This document shows, one piece after another, positions 55,733-64,000 of a DNA stretch of 64,000 bases (its first letter is position 1; each line of letters starts with the position of its first letter). This DNA is from Staphylococcus equorum (GTDB taxonomy: Bacteria; Bacillota; Bacilli; Staphylococcales; Staphylococcaceae), in assembly GCF_029531845.1 (NCBI RefSeq), contig NZ_JAMBPV010000011.1:1-64000 (forward strand), given 5' to 3'. The notes below the pieces were generated by a model. That model did not search any database. It was not told the DNA's origin and saw only the letters and a program-made list of their open reading frames with translations. The position numbers were made by a program, and so were the translations under genes.

Positions 55733-55810
55733 TTATTCTGCTTTATTTTTTTGGCTTATAAGAATGAAGAACATAAGTGCTGATATAAACACTTTTATAG
55801 TAAATTTCAT
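55733..55810 (-). CDS. 25-residue hydrophobic peptide
   Basis: A short ORF too small for normal calling: MKFTIKVFISALMFFILISQ, then five polar residues. It has a basic N-terminus, one membrane-spanning hydrophobic stretch and a charged C-terminus. AGGAAG lies seven bases before ATG 55810, and a hairpin terminator follows the stop by four bases. That gene-like spacing supports translation. The form resembles type I toxin peptides and small membrane peptides. It could also be a relic signal peptide. No homology is claimed. Confidence 0.55.
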   Translation of the reverse strand: MKFTIKVFISALMFFILISQKNKAE

Positions 55811-55899
55811 ATTATCACTTCCTAATCTATGACAATATATTAACATTAAATATGTGTATAGATACATATTTAACTAAGTATAGTCGTAAATACTGTGCA

Positions 55900-56826
55900 T
55901 TATTTATTTTCAAAATAATTATGCTTTTTTAAAAATTCTTCTGCAACAACTGCTGGCTCTTTGCCTTCTCCATCTGCTTCATAATTTAATTTTTGCATTT
56001 GCTCTGTACTTATTTTATCGTTTAATTTATTAATTGCTTTTTTAACTTCTGGTTGTTCTTTTAAAAGTTTATTTGGTGCTACGGCACTTGCATCATATGT
56101 TGGGAAGAAGTTTTTATCGTCTTCAAGTACTACTAAATCATAAGCTGCAATTCTACCATCAGTCGTATAGCCAAGTGCAACATCTAATTTTTTACTTTTC
56201 AAAGCATCGTAAACGAGCCCAATTTGCATCGGTTTAATAGAGTCAAAAGCAAAACCATAATGCTCTTGGAAAGGAGCGTAACCATCGCCACCACGTTTAA
56301 TCCAAGTTGTATCTGTACCTACATTCACTTCGTCTTTAACTTTCTCTAAATCTGATACAGTATGTAAATCATATTTTTCTGCAGTTTCTTTAGTTACCAT
56401 AAAGGCAAAAGTATTTTCAAAACCATAAGAATCGAAAAATGTCTGATCAAATTTTTGCTGGAACAATTTTTTAGTTAATTTCATCGCTTTTTTAGGTTCC
56501 GTGACGGGTTCAGATTCAAGGACGCCCACCAAATCTGTCCCAGTGTAACGGGTACTCGATATATCAGCATCGCCATTCATTAAGGCATTATGCTGGATTG
56601 TGGCTGAACCTAAGTTATTAATGATAGATCCTTTAATTTTACCCTCTGTATTGTGTTCGATAAGATCTATTATCATATAAGCCATGATTTGAGATTCACT
56701 CGTAGCTAAAGCGGATACTTTAACCTCATTCTTTGATTGGCTTCCGCTAAGTCCCGGCAACCCGCAACCGGATAATAATATTGTGCTTGCTATAATTAAA
56801 TATAACAAATGATTTAAAAATTTCAT
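55900..56826 (-). CDS. Glycine betaine/carnitine/choline-type substrate-binding lipoprotein (OpuC-like)
   Basis: A 308-residue lipoprotein with lipobox LLSGC (Cys21) and an OpuAC-type binding fold. Aromatic and other family positions occur in SSTRYTGTDLVG and GLVYDALKSKKLDVALGYTTDGRI. Such proteins capture compatible solutes outside the membrane. No ATPase or permease gene is adjacent, so it must work with a system encoded elsewhere or be a leftover. The RBS before ATG 56826 is weak (AAGGGG). Confidence 0.85.
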   Translation of the reverse strand: MKFLNHLLYLIIASTILLSGCGLPGLSGSQSKNEVKVSALATSESQIMAYMIIDLIEHNTEGKIKGSIINNLGSATIQHNALMNGDADISSTRYTGTDLVGVLESEPVTEPKKAMKLTKKLFQQKFDQTFFDSYGFENTFAFMVTKETAEKYDLHTVSDLEKVKDEVNVGTDTTWIKRGGDGYAPFQEHYGFAFDSIKPMQIGLVYDALKSKKLDVALGYTTDGRIAAYDLVVLEDDKNFFPTYDASAVAPNKLLKEQPEVKKAINKLNDKISTEQMQKLNYEADGEGKEPAVVAEEFLKKHNYFENK

Positions 56827-57002
56827 TGTCTAACCCCTTAAAATAAGTACAAAAATAATAATTTTTCAATATATTAATATTAACATATTTATCAAAATAT
56901 TATAACAATGCTAAATTGTACGATAGTTGAATACATTAGCATGTAATATAAGCATAATCATTGCTATAATGAATATAAATAAATTTAATAAGGGTGTGTA
57001 CA

Positions 57003-58472
57003 ATGCGAATAGCTATCATAGGAATGGGCACAGCGGGTGTAAGCTTGCTAAAGGAATTAGTGAAACATGATAATTTTGCAACAATGAATATAGACATGTA
57101 CGATAATCCTAAAAATATGGGTCAAGGTGTACCTTTTCAGAATGACAGTGATCAATTGTTAATTAATATGCCTGCTAAGCAAATGTCTTTAAATTTAGAT
57201 AATCAAGGTGAGTTTTATGAATGGTATAAAACACAATCGATATTTAAGTTTTCTAACCCAGAGTATTTACCAAGATTTATATTTGGGCATTATATGAAAG
57301 ATTTTTTGGAAAAATATAATTATCAATTTGAAAATATCCAGATGATCAAAGAGGAAGTGTCAGAAGTATTCATTGAGGCTGATGTAGGTCAAACAGATGT
57401 TAAATATTATGTTTGTACTTCGAAAGACATGTCGAATTGTCAAAAATATGATGCTGTATTTTTAACGATTGGTACACTGTCATATCACGATCCGTACCAT
57501 TTGAAAGGGAAAAAAGGATATATTCACACGCCATATCCAACTTATAACACATTAGACGATGTGGATGATACTGACAGAATTGCAATCATTGGCACTGGTT
57601 TAGCATCTTTAGATGTGATTCGCTATGTTACTGTGCATCACCCTAAATTACCAATTACTATAACAAGTCGTAAAGGACAATTGCCAAGCGTAAGAGGTGA
57701 AATGCCTGACATGGAATTTAAATACTTAACACCAGAAAATTTTAATACAATAAAGAACGAAAATTTCGGAAATGTACCTTTGGAAGAAGCGCTAAATTTA
57801 TTTATGAAAGATTGTGCCTATTATGATATTGCAATTAAAAAATTAGTACGCCGTAGACAAAATGATCCGGTGAAAGATTTAACATATGATTTAGAGCATG
57901 AAAATGAATTAGGAGCGTTCCAAAGTATACTTGAATTAGTAAAAGAAAATTTAAATTGGATATGGAATAGTTTCAGTAGAGAAGACCAAAAACAATTTTT
58001 AAAAGATTACCAATCGATATTAAAAGATAATTCTAACCCAATGCCTCCGCGTACTGCTAAATTAATTATAGACCATATTAAAAATGGGACTATTGAAATT
58101 AAAAGTGGTCTAGAGGATGTTCAATATGACGGAAATCAATTTTGTTTCAAATATAAAAATGAGACAGAGACAATGCATAAATTTGATGTCGTTATCAATG
58201 CAACTGGTTCAAAAACGCAACTATCAGATCTTGACAATGATGATCAATTGGTTTTAAATCTTGAAAATAGGCAGGTTGTACAAGCACATCCACTTGGCGG
58301 TATACAAATTATTGCTGAAACAAATCAAATTATAAGCCCGCGCTATGGAACACTTAAGCACATGTACGCATTAGGTCAGTTAACAAATGGAATCAATCAA
58401 TCTCGAAACGGTGTAGCTATGATAGCTAAACAAGCAGTAAGTGTAGTAAATCAGTTATTAGCGAATAAGTAA
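57003..58472 (+). CDS. FAD/NAD(P)-binding protein of unknown substrate
   Basis: A 489-residue protein with an N-terminal dinucleotide-binding motif GMGTAGVSLL (about 6-15) and a second, IIGTGLASLD, near residue 195. It belongs to the FAD-NAD(P)-binding family (COG4529), which resembles hydroxyacylglutathione- or lysine-type monooxygenases but has unassigned substrates. ATG 57003 follows AAGGG. A GTG at 56994 overlaps that site. Monocistronic, just upstream of the riboflavin operon. Confidence 0.82.
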   Translation: MRIAIIGMGTAGVSLLKELVKHDNFATMNIDMYDNPKNMGQGVPFQNDSDQLLINMPAKQMSLNLDNQGEFYEWYKTQSIFKFSNPEYLPRFIFGHYMKDFLEKYNYQFENIQMIKEEVSEVFIEADVGQTDVKYYVCTSKDMSNCQKYDAVFLTIGTLSYHDPYHLKGKKGYIHTPYPTYNTLDDVDDTDRIAIIGTGLASLDVIRYVTVHHPKLPITITSRKGQLPSVRGEMPDMEFKYLTPENFNTIKNENFGNVPLEEALNLFMKDCAYYDIAIKKLVRRRQNDPVKDLTYDLEHENELGAFQSILELVKENLNWIWNSFSREDQKQFLKDYQSILKDNSNPMPPRTAKLIIDHIKNGTIEIKSGLEDVQYDGNQFCFKYKNETETMHKFDVVINATGSKTQLSDLDNDDQLVLNLENRQVVQAHPLGGIQIIAETNQIISPRYGTLKHMYALGQLTNGINQSRNGVAMIAKQAVSVVNQLLANK

Positions 58473-58673
58473 TTGCAAAATAAAATCATTAACTGTATAT
58501 TTTTGGTGAGTTTAATTTTTAAAAATGATAATTTGAGTATAAACGGTATAAAAACCATAATAAAAATTAATTAATTTTTTCATTAATTTAAGTAAAAAGC
58601 TTTTCTTATTAGTATTTAAAGCATTTTAATGATAATAATACGTTAAAAATAAAGCCGACTTAGATAATATGAA
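58473..58673. other. AT-rich spacer before the rib promoter
   Basis: I see no ORF, RNA fold or clear terminator in this stretch. The next features are the rib promoter at 58674 and the FMN riboswitch. Confidence 0.4.
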
Positions 58674-58702
58674 TTGTCATTCTGCTTAAAATGTAGTACG
58701 AT
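58674..58702 (+). promoter_or_regulatory. Promoter of the riboflavin operon
   Basis: TTGTCA (58674-58679), 17-nt spacer, TACGAT (58697-58702), about 58 nt upstream of the FMN aptamer. Confidence 0.6.
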
Positions 58703-58759
58703 ATTGATGTAACTTAGTAATAGTTATTTGACTCAATCATTAATTACAATTTCATAGAG

Positions 58760-58889
58760 ATTCTTTCGGGGCAGGGTGAAATTCCCAACCGGCAGTAAAC
58801 AAAGCCTGCGACCTACATTTGATTATTCAAATGTGGCTGATCTAGTGAGATTCTAGAGCCGACAGTAAAGTCTGGATGGGAGAAAGAAT
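58760..58889 (+). ncRNA. FMN riboswitch (RFN element)
   Basis: Conserved RFN blocks are present: ATTCTTTC (58760-58767) paired with GAAAGAAT (58882-58889), GGGGCAGGGTGAAATTCCC, ACCGGCAGTAAA and GAGCCGACAGTAAAGTCTGG. Binding of FMN should favour the terminator at 58999 and reduce riboflavin synthesis. Confidence 0.96.
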
Positions 58890-58998
58890 GAAGTATAACA
58901 AAAATGACACTTTTTAAGTGTTTATTTGGCATACACTTATGTTTAAAATGTATAAGTGTATTTAACTTGAAGCTAATGATGTTATATCAATATATCCC

Positions 58999-59031
58999 AC
59001 ACCTGAAATATTTTATTTCAGGTGTTTTTTT
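58999..59031 (+). terminator. Riboswitch-controlled terminator of the rib operon
   Basis: ACACCTGAAAT (58999-59009) pairs with ATTTCAGGTGT (59015-59025), followed by T residues, 20 nt before ribD. Confidence 0.92.
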
Positions 59032-59050
59032 ATTATTTAGAGGTGATAAC

Positions 59051-60094
59051 GTGAGTCAATATTTAAATTATGCAATCCAATTAGCACAAATGGTTACTGG
59101 CCAAACTGGTGTAAACCCACCTGTAGGCGCTGTAGTTGTTAAAGACGGTCGAATCGTAGGTATGGGCGCACACTTAAAAAAAGGCGATAAACATGCTGAA
59201 GTACAAGCGTTAGATATGGCACAAGATGAAGCTAAAGATGGTACTATATTCATTTCATTAGAGCCATGCACTCATTTTGGTTCGACTCCACCTTGTGTAA
59301 ATAAAATTATCGATTTCGGCATAAAGAAAGTTGTATATGCTGTAAAAGATACGACTTTACCCTCTAATGGTGACGAAATATTACAACACGAAGGAATAGA
59401 AGTTGAATTTCGTCATAATGCACAAGCAGAACGCTTGTACAAAGACTTCTTTATAAGCAAAAGTAAAGAAGTACCTGAAGTGACAGTTAAAGTATCTTGC
59501 AGTTTAGACGGTAAACAGGCTACTGATGAAGGTGAAAGCAAATGGATTACGAATACAGCCGTCAAGCGTGATGTATTCAACTTACGTCATAACCATGATG
59601 CTGTACTTACTGGTAGAGGCACGTTAGATGCAGATAACCCTCAATATACAACACGAATTGAGGAAGGTAAGCATCCAATAAAAGTAATTTTATCGCAATC
59701 AGGCCAAATTGATTTTGAATTAGACATGTTTAAAAATGCTAATACACCTATTTGGATTTATACGCAAAATGAAAACTTAAAAACAGATAATGAGCAAGTA
59801 GAAATTATTATATTAACTGATTGTTCAATTGAAAATATTTTAACAGATTTATACCAAAAGGGAATTGGAAAATTGTTAGTAGAAGCAGGTCCAACCGTAT
59901 CTTCAGTGTTTCTACAATCTCAATATACGAATGAACTTATCTTATATTATGCCCCGAAAATTATAGGTGGTTCTGGTAATTATCAATTTTATCAAACTAA
60001 GAACATTTTTGAATTATCAGAAGTACCGCAATTCGAAATTATTAATTCCCAAATGCTTGAGCAAAATATTAAATTAGAGTTGCGAAAGAAGTGA
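59051..60094 (+). CDS. ribD: Bifunctional riboflavin deaminase/reductase
   Basis: A 347-residue two-domain enzyme that deaminates and then reduces the pyrimidine intermediate of riboflavin synthesis. The N-terminal deaminase domain has zinc motifs HAEVQAL and PCTHFGSTPPC. The C-terminal reductase domain has KVSCSLDGKQA and a GxGTLDADNP segment. The start is GTG 59051, after AGAGGTG. The frame continues upstream through the riboswitch terminator, so longer starts are not real. It heads ribD-ribE-ribBA-ribH. Confidence 0.95.
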   Translation: MSQYLNYAIQLAQMVTGQTGVNPPVGAVVVKDGRIVGMGAHLKKGDKHAEVQALDMAQDEAKDGTIFISLEPCTHFGSTPPCVNKIIDFGIKKVVYAVKDTTLPSNGDEILQHEGIEVEFRHNAQAERLYKDFFISKSKEVPEVTVKVSCSLDGKQATDEGESKWITNTAVKRDVFNLRHNHDAVLTGRGTLDADNPQYTTRIEEGKHPIKVILSQSGQIDFELDMFKNANTPIWIYTQNENLKTDNEQVEIIILTDCSIENILTDLYQKGIGKLLVEAGPTVSSVFLQSQYTNELILYYAPKIIGGSGNYQFYQTKNIFELSEVPQFEIINSQMLEQNIKLELRKK

Positions 60095-60100
60095 ATAATC

Positions 60101-60733
60101 ATGTTTACCGGTATTGTTGAAGAAATAGGCACGATTAAAAAAATAACGACACAACAATCTGTAGTTAACTTAACGATTGATTGCGAGACAATCTTATCAG
60201 ACATGCATATTGGAGATTCTATAAGTGTGAATGGTGCATGTTTGACTGTTGTTGATTTTAATAAGCATTCGTTTTCTGTACAAGTGATTAAAGGCACAGA
60301 AAATAAGACTTATCTAAATCATTTAAACCAATCTGCAGAAGTAAATTTAGAAAGAGCGATGAGTGGTCAAGGTCGTTTCGGAGGTCATTTTGTGCTGGGA
60401 CATGTAGATGAAGTCGCTAAAATCACACGTATACAAGCATCAGATAATTCTAAAATTGTAACAATAAAGCCTACTACTACACTTATTAAACAAATGGTGC
60501 AACAAGGTTCCATAACTGTAGATGGCGTGAGTTTAACTATTTTCCACTTAAAGGATGCAGAATTCGACATTCATCTCATCCCCGAAACACGAAGATCCAC
60601 TATTTTAAACCAAAAACGTGTAGGCGATTCGGTCCATATTGAAACTGATATGTTATTCAAATATGTCGAGAAAATTGTCAGCAATAATGAATCAGGATTA
60701 AGTACAGAAAAGCTTAGAGCATTTGGATTTTAG
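60101..60733 (+). CDS. ribE: Riboflavin synthase, alpha subunit
   Basis: A 210-residue enzyme converting two lumazine molecules to riboflavin. It starts with the family signature MFTGIVEEIG and has two similar beta-barrel halves (about 1-95 and 98-190; GACLTVV and GVSLTIF). It starts seven bases after the ribD stop and is followed directly by ribBA. Confidence 0.95.
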   Translation: MFTGIVEEIGTIKKITTQQSVVNLTIDCETILSDMHIGDSISVNGACLTVVDFNKHSFSVQVIKGTENKTYLNHLNQSAEVNLERAMSGQGRFGGHFVLGHVDEVAKITRIQASDNSKIVTIKPTTTLIKQMVQQGSITVDGVSLTIFHLKDAEFDIHLIPETRRSTILNQKRVGDSVHIETDMLFKYVEKIVSNNESGLSTEKLRAFGF

Positions 60734-60743
60734 GAGGGATAGT

Positions 60744-61925
60744 ATGAAATTAGATAGTATAGATACAGCACTTGCGGAACTTAAAAAAGGTAAAAGTATC
60801 GTCGTTGTTGATGATGAAAATAGAGAGAATGAAGGCGACTTAGTAGCTGTGACAGAATGGATGCAAGATAATACCGTTAATTTCATGGCGAAATATGGTA
60901 GAGGACTTATTTGTGCACCAATCAGTAAAGATATAGCTGAAAAATTAGAGCTCAATCCAATGATAAGTCATAACTCTGATGTCTATGGGACACAATTTAC
61001 TGTGAGTGTCGATCATATTAACACGACGACAGGTATCAGTGCTGGCGAAAGAACAATGACAGCCAAAGCATTAATTGCAGAGCATGTAACGGCTAGTGAT
61101 TTTAATAAACCAGGTCACTTATTCCCGTTAATTGCACAAGATAATGGTGTATTAGAAAGACGTGGTCATACAGAAGCATCTGTAGATTTAGCTAAACTAA
61201 CAGGGGCTAAGCCGGCAGCATTGATTTGTGAAATTATGAATGAAAATGGTTCTATGGCTAAGGGTGAAGAGTTAGAAGCGTTTAAGCAAAAGCACGAGCT
61301 TGTAATGATTTCTATTGAAGATTTAGAAACATATAGAAAATCATTAACATCTAAGTTAGAAGCAAAAGCGAAAGTGAAGTTGCCTACTGAACATGGCAAT
61401 TTTGATATGTATGGTTTTACTTCACAGACGAGTGACGAAGAACTTGTTGCAATTGTAAGTGGAGATATAAAGAAAACAGAAAATGTGCGTATTCATTCTT
61501 CTTGTCTGACTGGCGACATTTTTCATAGTCAAAGATGTGATTGTGGTGAACAACTAGAAGCTTCTATGAAATATATAAGTGAACATGGTGGCATTATTTT
61601 ATATTTACCTCAAGAAGGTAGAGGTATTGGTTTAATTAATAAGTTAAAAGCATATGAACTTATTGAACAAGGTTATGATACTGTGACAGCTAATATCGCT
61701 TTAGGTTTCGAAGAAGATTTGAGAGATTATAAAGATGCTGCGAAAATTTTAAAATATTTTGGTATTGAAAGCGTGAATTTGTTAAGTAATAACCCCAAAA
61801 AGTTCGAGAGTTTAGAAACTTATGGTGTGAATATTAATAAAAGAATTGATCTTGTAGTTCCAACAAATAAATTTAATCAAGATTATATGGACACGAAAAA
61901 AGAAAAAATGGGTCATTTAATATAG
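60744..61925 (+). CDS. ribBA: Bifunctional DHBP synthase / GTP cyclohydrolase II
   Basis: A 393-residue fusion. The N-terminal RibB half (about 1-200) has DDENRENEGDL and RRGHTEASVDL. The C-terminal RibA half (about 205-393) binds zinc through CLTGDIFHSQRCDCG and has PQEGRGIGL. It supplies both building blocks of riboflavin. ATG 60744 follows GGAGGGA. The in-frame upstream start lies inside ribE and lacks a site. Confidence 0.95.
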   Translation: MKLDSIDTALAELKKGKSIVVVDDENRENEGDLVAVTEWMQDNTVNFMAKYGRGLICAPISKDIAEKLELNPMISHNSDVYGTQFTVSVDHINTTTGISAGERTMTAKALIAEHVTASDFNKPGHLFPLIAQDNGVLERRGHTEASVDLAKLTGAKPAALICEIMNENGSMAKGEELEAFKQKHELVMISIEDLETYRKSLTSKLEAKAKVKLPTEHGNFDMYGFTSQTSDEELVAIVSGDIKKTENVRIHSSCLTGDIFHSQRCDCGEQLEASMKYISEHGGIILYLPQEGRGIGLINKLKAYELIEQGYDTVTANIALGFEEDLRDYKDAAKILKYFGIESVNLLSNNPKKFESLETYGVNINKRIDLVVPTNKFNQDYMDTKKEKMGHLI

Positions 61926-61937
61926 GAGGTCAATAGG

Positions 61938-62396
61938 ATGAATTTTGAAGGCAAATTAATAGGTTCCGATTTAAAAGTAGCAATTGTTGTAAGTAGGTTT
62001 AATGATTTTATTACAAACCGTTTATTAGATGGTGCTAAAGATACTTTAGTACGACATGAAGTACCAAAAGAAAACATTGATGTGGCATATGTACCAGGCG
62101 CATTTGAAATTCCATTAGTAGCTAAAAAATTAGCTCAGAAAAGTGACTATGATGCAGTGATTACGTTAGGTTGTGTAATAAGAGGATCTACTTCTCATTA
62201 TGATTATGTTTGTAATGAAGTGGCGAAAGGTGTTTCTAAAGCAAATGATGTTGCTGATACACCAGTTATCTTCGGCGTCGTTACAACTGAAAATATTGAA
62301 CAAGCTATAGAACGTGCGGGTACAAAAGCAGGAAATAAAGGTGCAGATGCAGCAATTAGTGCAATAGAAATGGCTAATTTATTAAAAGAAATATAG
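61938..62396 (+). CDS. ribH: Lumazine synthase
   Basis: A 152-residue protein forming the icosahedral lumazine synthase shell. The PGAFEIP segment (about 55) and [17 protein letters not shown] (about 85-101, with catalytic His) are intact. RBS AGGAGG precedes ATG 61938. It is the last gene of the rib operon, before a 20-bp hairpin terminator. Confidence 0.96.
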   Translation: MNFEGKLIGSDLKVAIVVSRFNDFITNRLLDGAKDTLVRHEVPKENIDVAYVPGAFEIPLVAKKLAQKSDYDAVITLGCVIRGSTSHYDYVCNEVAKGVSKANDVADTPVIFGVVTTENIEQAIERAGTKAGNKGADAAISAIEMANLLKEI

Positions 62397-62455
62397 TTGA
62401 TCAAGATTGAAGCGCCAATCTTTTTAGAAAGGCATAAAGTAGTTTCAACTAAAAT

Positions 62456-62500
62456 AAAAAGAATTGGGCAAAACGATACCGTTTTGCCCAATTCTTTTTT
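62456..62500. terminator. Bidirectional terminator between ribH and the proline dehydrogenase gene
   Basis: A perfect 20-bp stem (62456-62475 with 62480-62499) has a four-base loop and A/T runs at both ends. The genes are convergent. Confidence 0.94.
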
Positions 62501-62504
62501 AAAA

Positions 62505-63506
62505 TTATTTTTTAAATATACGATATACTAGGGCACTTGTTGCTCCAAGGGCTGCAAATACACCTGTAACAATACCCGCTTTTTTCATTATTTTTGGTTT
62601 CATTAGTTCTTTAAACATTAAATTTAAATTCTGAGGGCGTTCTGCTAGTCGTCTCATAAAGTAACTAAACCAATCATCACCATAAGGTACATAAATACAG
62701 AAATTGTTACCTTCCCCAGCTATTTTCTCTGCTAAATCAGTACGGAAACCATATAACATTTGAAATTCGTACTGGTTTTTGTCAATTTTGTTGTCTTTGA
62801 TAAATTGTTTTATATGTGTAATAACCTTATCATCATGAGTTGCAATTGAAGTTACATTTTTAGCGTTTAATAATCTTTTTTCAATTAAACGTATGTAATT
62901 TTCGTCAATGTCTTCTTTTGTTTGATAAGCTATCGTATCAATTTCTTTATATGCGCCTTTAACCATGCGCAATCGTAATTCTGGATATTTATCTACAAGT
63001 GTATCAGCTTTATATAAATAACCTTGAATCACGGTGCCTACATTTTTGAATTCACCTTTTAAGCGGTCTAATACTTGCGTAATATCAAATAAACTATCAT
63101 ACTTTTCAGTATCGATATTAATATGCATATTATTAAACTCATTAGCTTTTAATAATATTTCACGTAGATTGCGATAAGCAAGATCTAAATCAAACTCAGA
63201 GCCTAACTGGCTTATTTTAATAGACATGTGACCATCTAAGCTATTATTGTAAATAGCGTACATCACTTCTAATATTTGATCTTTTGATTGAATTGCTTCA
63301 CCTTCAGTTAGAACGAATTCTCCAAGGCAATCTACAGTAACTGTAATTCCCTTGCTGTTTAGACGTTCAATTGTGTCTAATAAGGCTTCGATCGTATTGC
63401 CGGCAACCACTTTATTTGCACCGAGCATTGGACCGATTTCCTTAGCAGTCTTATTTAGAAAAGGGTTGTTAGATAACCCGATAAAAAAGTTTTTCACAAT
63501 TGGCAT
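62505..63506 (-). CDS. Proline dehydrogenase
   Basis: A 333-residue FAD enzyme, the monofunctional ProDH type, oxidising proline to pyrroline-5-carboxylate at the membrane. Its TIM-barrel segments include VDCLGEFV, RMVKGAYKE and IATHD, and the substrate loop RRLAERPQN near the C-terminus is intact. ATG 63506 follows GGGAGG at a good distance. It lies downstream of the rib operon, as in S. aureus. Confidence 0.93.
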   Translation of the reverse strand: MPIVKNFFIGLSNNPFLNKTAKEIGPMLGANKVVAGNTIEALLDTIERLNSKGITVTVDCLGEFVLTEGEAIQSKDQILEVMYAIYNNSLDGHMSIKISQLGSEFDLDLAYRNLREILLKANEFNNMHINIDTEKYDSLFDITQVLDRLKGEFKNVGTVIQGYLYKADTLVDKYPELRLRMVKGAYKEIDTIAYQTKEDIDENYIRLIEKRLLNAKNVTSIATHDDKVITHIKQFIKDNKIDKNQYEFQMLYGFRTDLAEKIAGEGNNFCIYVPYGDDWFSYFMRRLAERPQNLNLMFKELMKPKIMKKAGIVTGVFAALGATSALVYRIFKK

Positions 63507-63770
63507 ATTAATTCCTCCCATTCTGCTTATAGCTGATCTTTCAATATAAGTGTAGCATGAATCTAAAGGTAATGAAATCGTTTACAATGAAATATATTAC
63601 ACTTTAATTTATTAAATACACATATGGTAAAGTGTTGCTTATAAGATGCTTTTAATTTTTAAAACAAATTGAATTTTTCACGTCCGTGGCTATGTTTAAA
63701 ATGGAAAAAGTACATCATATTTTGATACAATATATATAATGAAATTTAACGAGAAGGGGAAGTATGTATT

Positions 63771-64000
63771 ATGTGGAAATGGGAAACCGAAAAGGAAGCT
63801 AAAGGTGTCGTGGTAATTGCACATAACATGCTCGAACATACGGGAAGATACGCATATGTAATTACGATGCTTCGCCGAAATGGATATCATGTTATTATGG
63901 GTGATTTACCTGGACAAGGTCAAACATCACGTTCTAACAAAGGGCAAATCGACAATTTTGATGTATATCATGAGCATATTCTTGAATGGATTAGAATAGC
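63771..64000 (+). CDS. Alpha/beta-hydrolase (monoacylglycerol lipase/lysophospholipase-like), partial
   Basis: The first 76 residues of an open frame that runs off the window. VVVIAHNMLEHTGRYAYV and GDLPGQGQT are the oxyanion-hole and strand segments of Hydrolase_4 lipases. The nucleophile lies beyond the end. GAGAAGGGG precedes ATG 63771 by about 11 bases. An out-of-frame ATG at 63764 is closer but gives a short peptide. Confidence 0.8.
   Translation, partial: MWKWETEKEAKGVVVIAHNMLEHTGRYAYVITMLRRNGYHVIMGDLPGQGQTSRSNKGQIDNFDVYHEHILEWIRI

Noticed and set aside
58904..59050. Longer N-terminus for RibD
   Set aside because: These codons lie in the riboswitch expression platform and terminator, and GTG 59051 has a proper ribosome binding site and family-like N-terminus.

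Overview
The window is a low-GC Gram-positive chromosome segment that reads as a Staphylococcus. The evidence is the four special tRNA-Gly genes used for pentaglycine cell-wall bridges, and staphylococcal genes such as traP, sigS, airSR, sagB and a SA1665-type regulator. As I remember the S. aureus N315 map, the core gene order runs roughly from SA1675 down to the SA1580s, so the segment is largely collinear with it. A purU gene, a four-copy cell-wall tRNA-Gly array and an accessory region unlike that of S. aureus suggest a coagulase-negative species, but I cannot name it. I found no integrase, transposase, prophage module or CRISPR array.

Layout. 1-2546: a 27-gene tRNA cluster, probably the tail of an rRNA operon, with its terminator. 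2.7-9.6 kb: an EIIC-type permease, a fused glutamine transporter (binding protein plus permease, then ATPase), the tRNA-modification genes queG and trmL, and small staphylococcal genes. 9.8-15.5 kb: fumC, a pseudouridine synthase, airSR, and a dicarboxylate/glutamate symporter. 15.6-17.3 kb: a decayed pflA remnant and purU, lying between airR and the SA1665-type gene, which are neighbours in S. aureus. 17.7-31.3 kb: UPF0754 and UPF0342 genes, the yhaO-yhaN-yhaM nuclease operon, prsA, ytxH-like gene, hit, ecsAB and traP. 31.5-35.7 kb: hemE-hemH-hemY haem operon and an unusual hydrolase. 36.1-36.8 kb: a second cluster of eight tRNAs. 37.0-39.9 kb: an accessory pocket (AhpD-like protein, PepSY lipoprotein, TarP-like glycosyltransferase with a decayed repeat tail) at the place where S. 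aureus carries island vSa-beta. 40.1-52.5 kb: menE-menC, yidD, a Nudix hydrolase, pckA, a SAM-riboswitch metK gene, a fluoride channel pair and transaldolase. 52.6-58.5 kb: sigS with a ComK-like gene, sagB, a newly noticed 25-residue peptide gene, and an unaccompanied OpuC-type binding protein. 58.7-62.5 kb: an FMN-riboswitch ribDE-BA-H operon. 62.5-64 kb: proline dehydrogenase and a truncated lipase-like ORF.

How the genes connect. The two tRNA clusters together supply at least one tRNA for each of the 20 amino acids. QueG acts on the tRNAs with GUN anticodons (Asp, Asn, His, Tyr) and TrmL on tRNA-Leu with UAA or CAA anticodons; all of these are encoded here. Central carbon genes (fumC, pckA, tal) carry or adjoin candidate catabolite-control sites. 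Cell-envelope functions recur: bridge tRNAs, PrsA, SagB, a teichoic-acid-type glycosyltransferase and EcsAB. The most interesting items are the duplicated bridge-tRNA array, the decayed glycosyltransferase locus, the sigS/ComK-like pair and the 25-residue peptide gene flanked by opposed terminator hairpins. I did not find a clearly new multi-gene defence or biosynthetic system.
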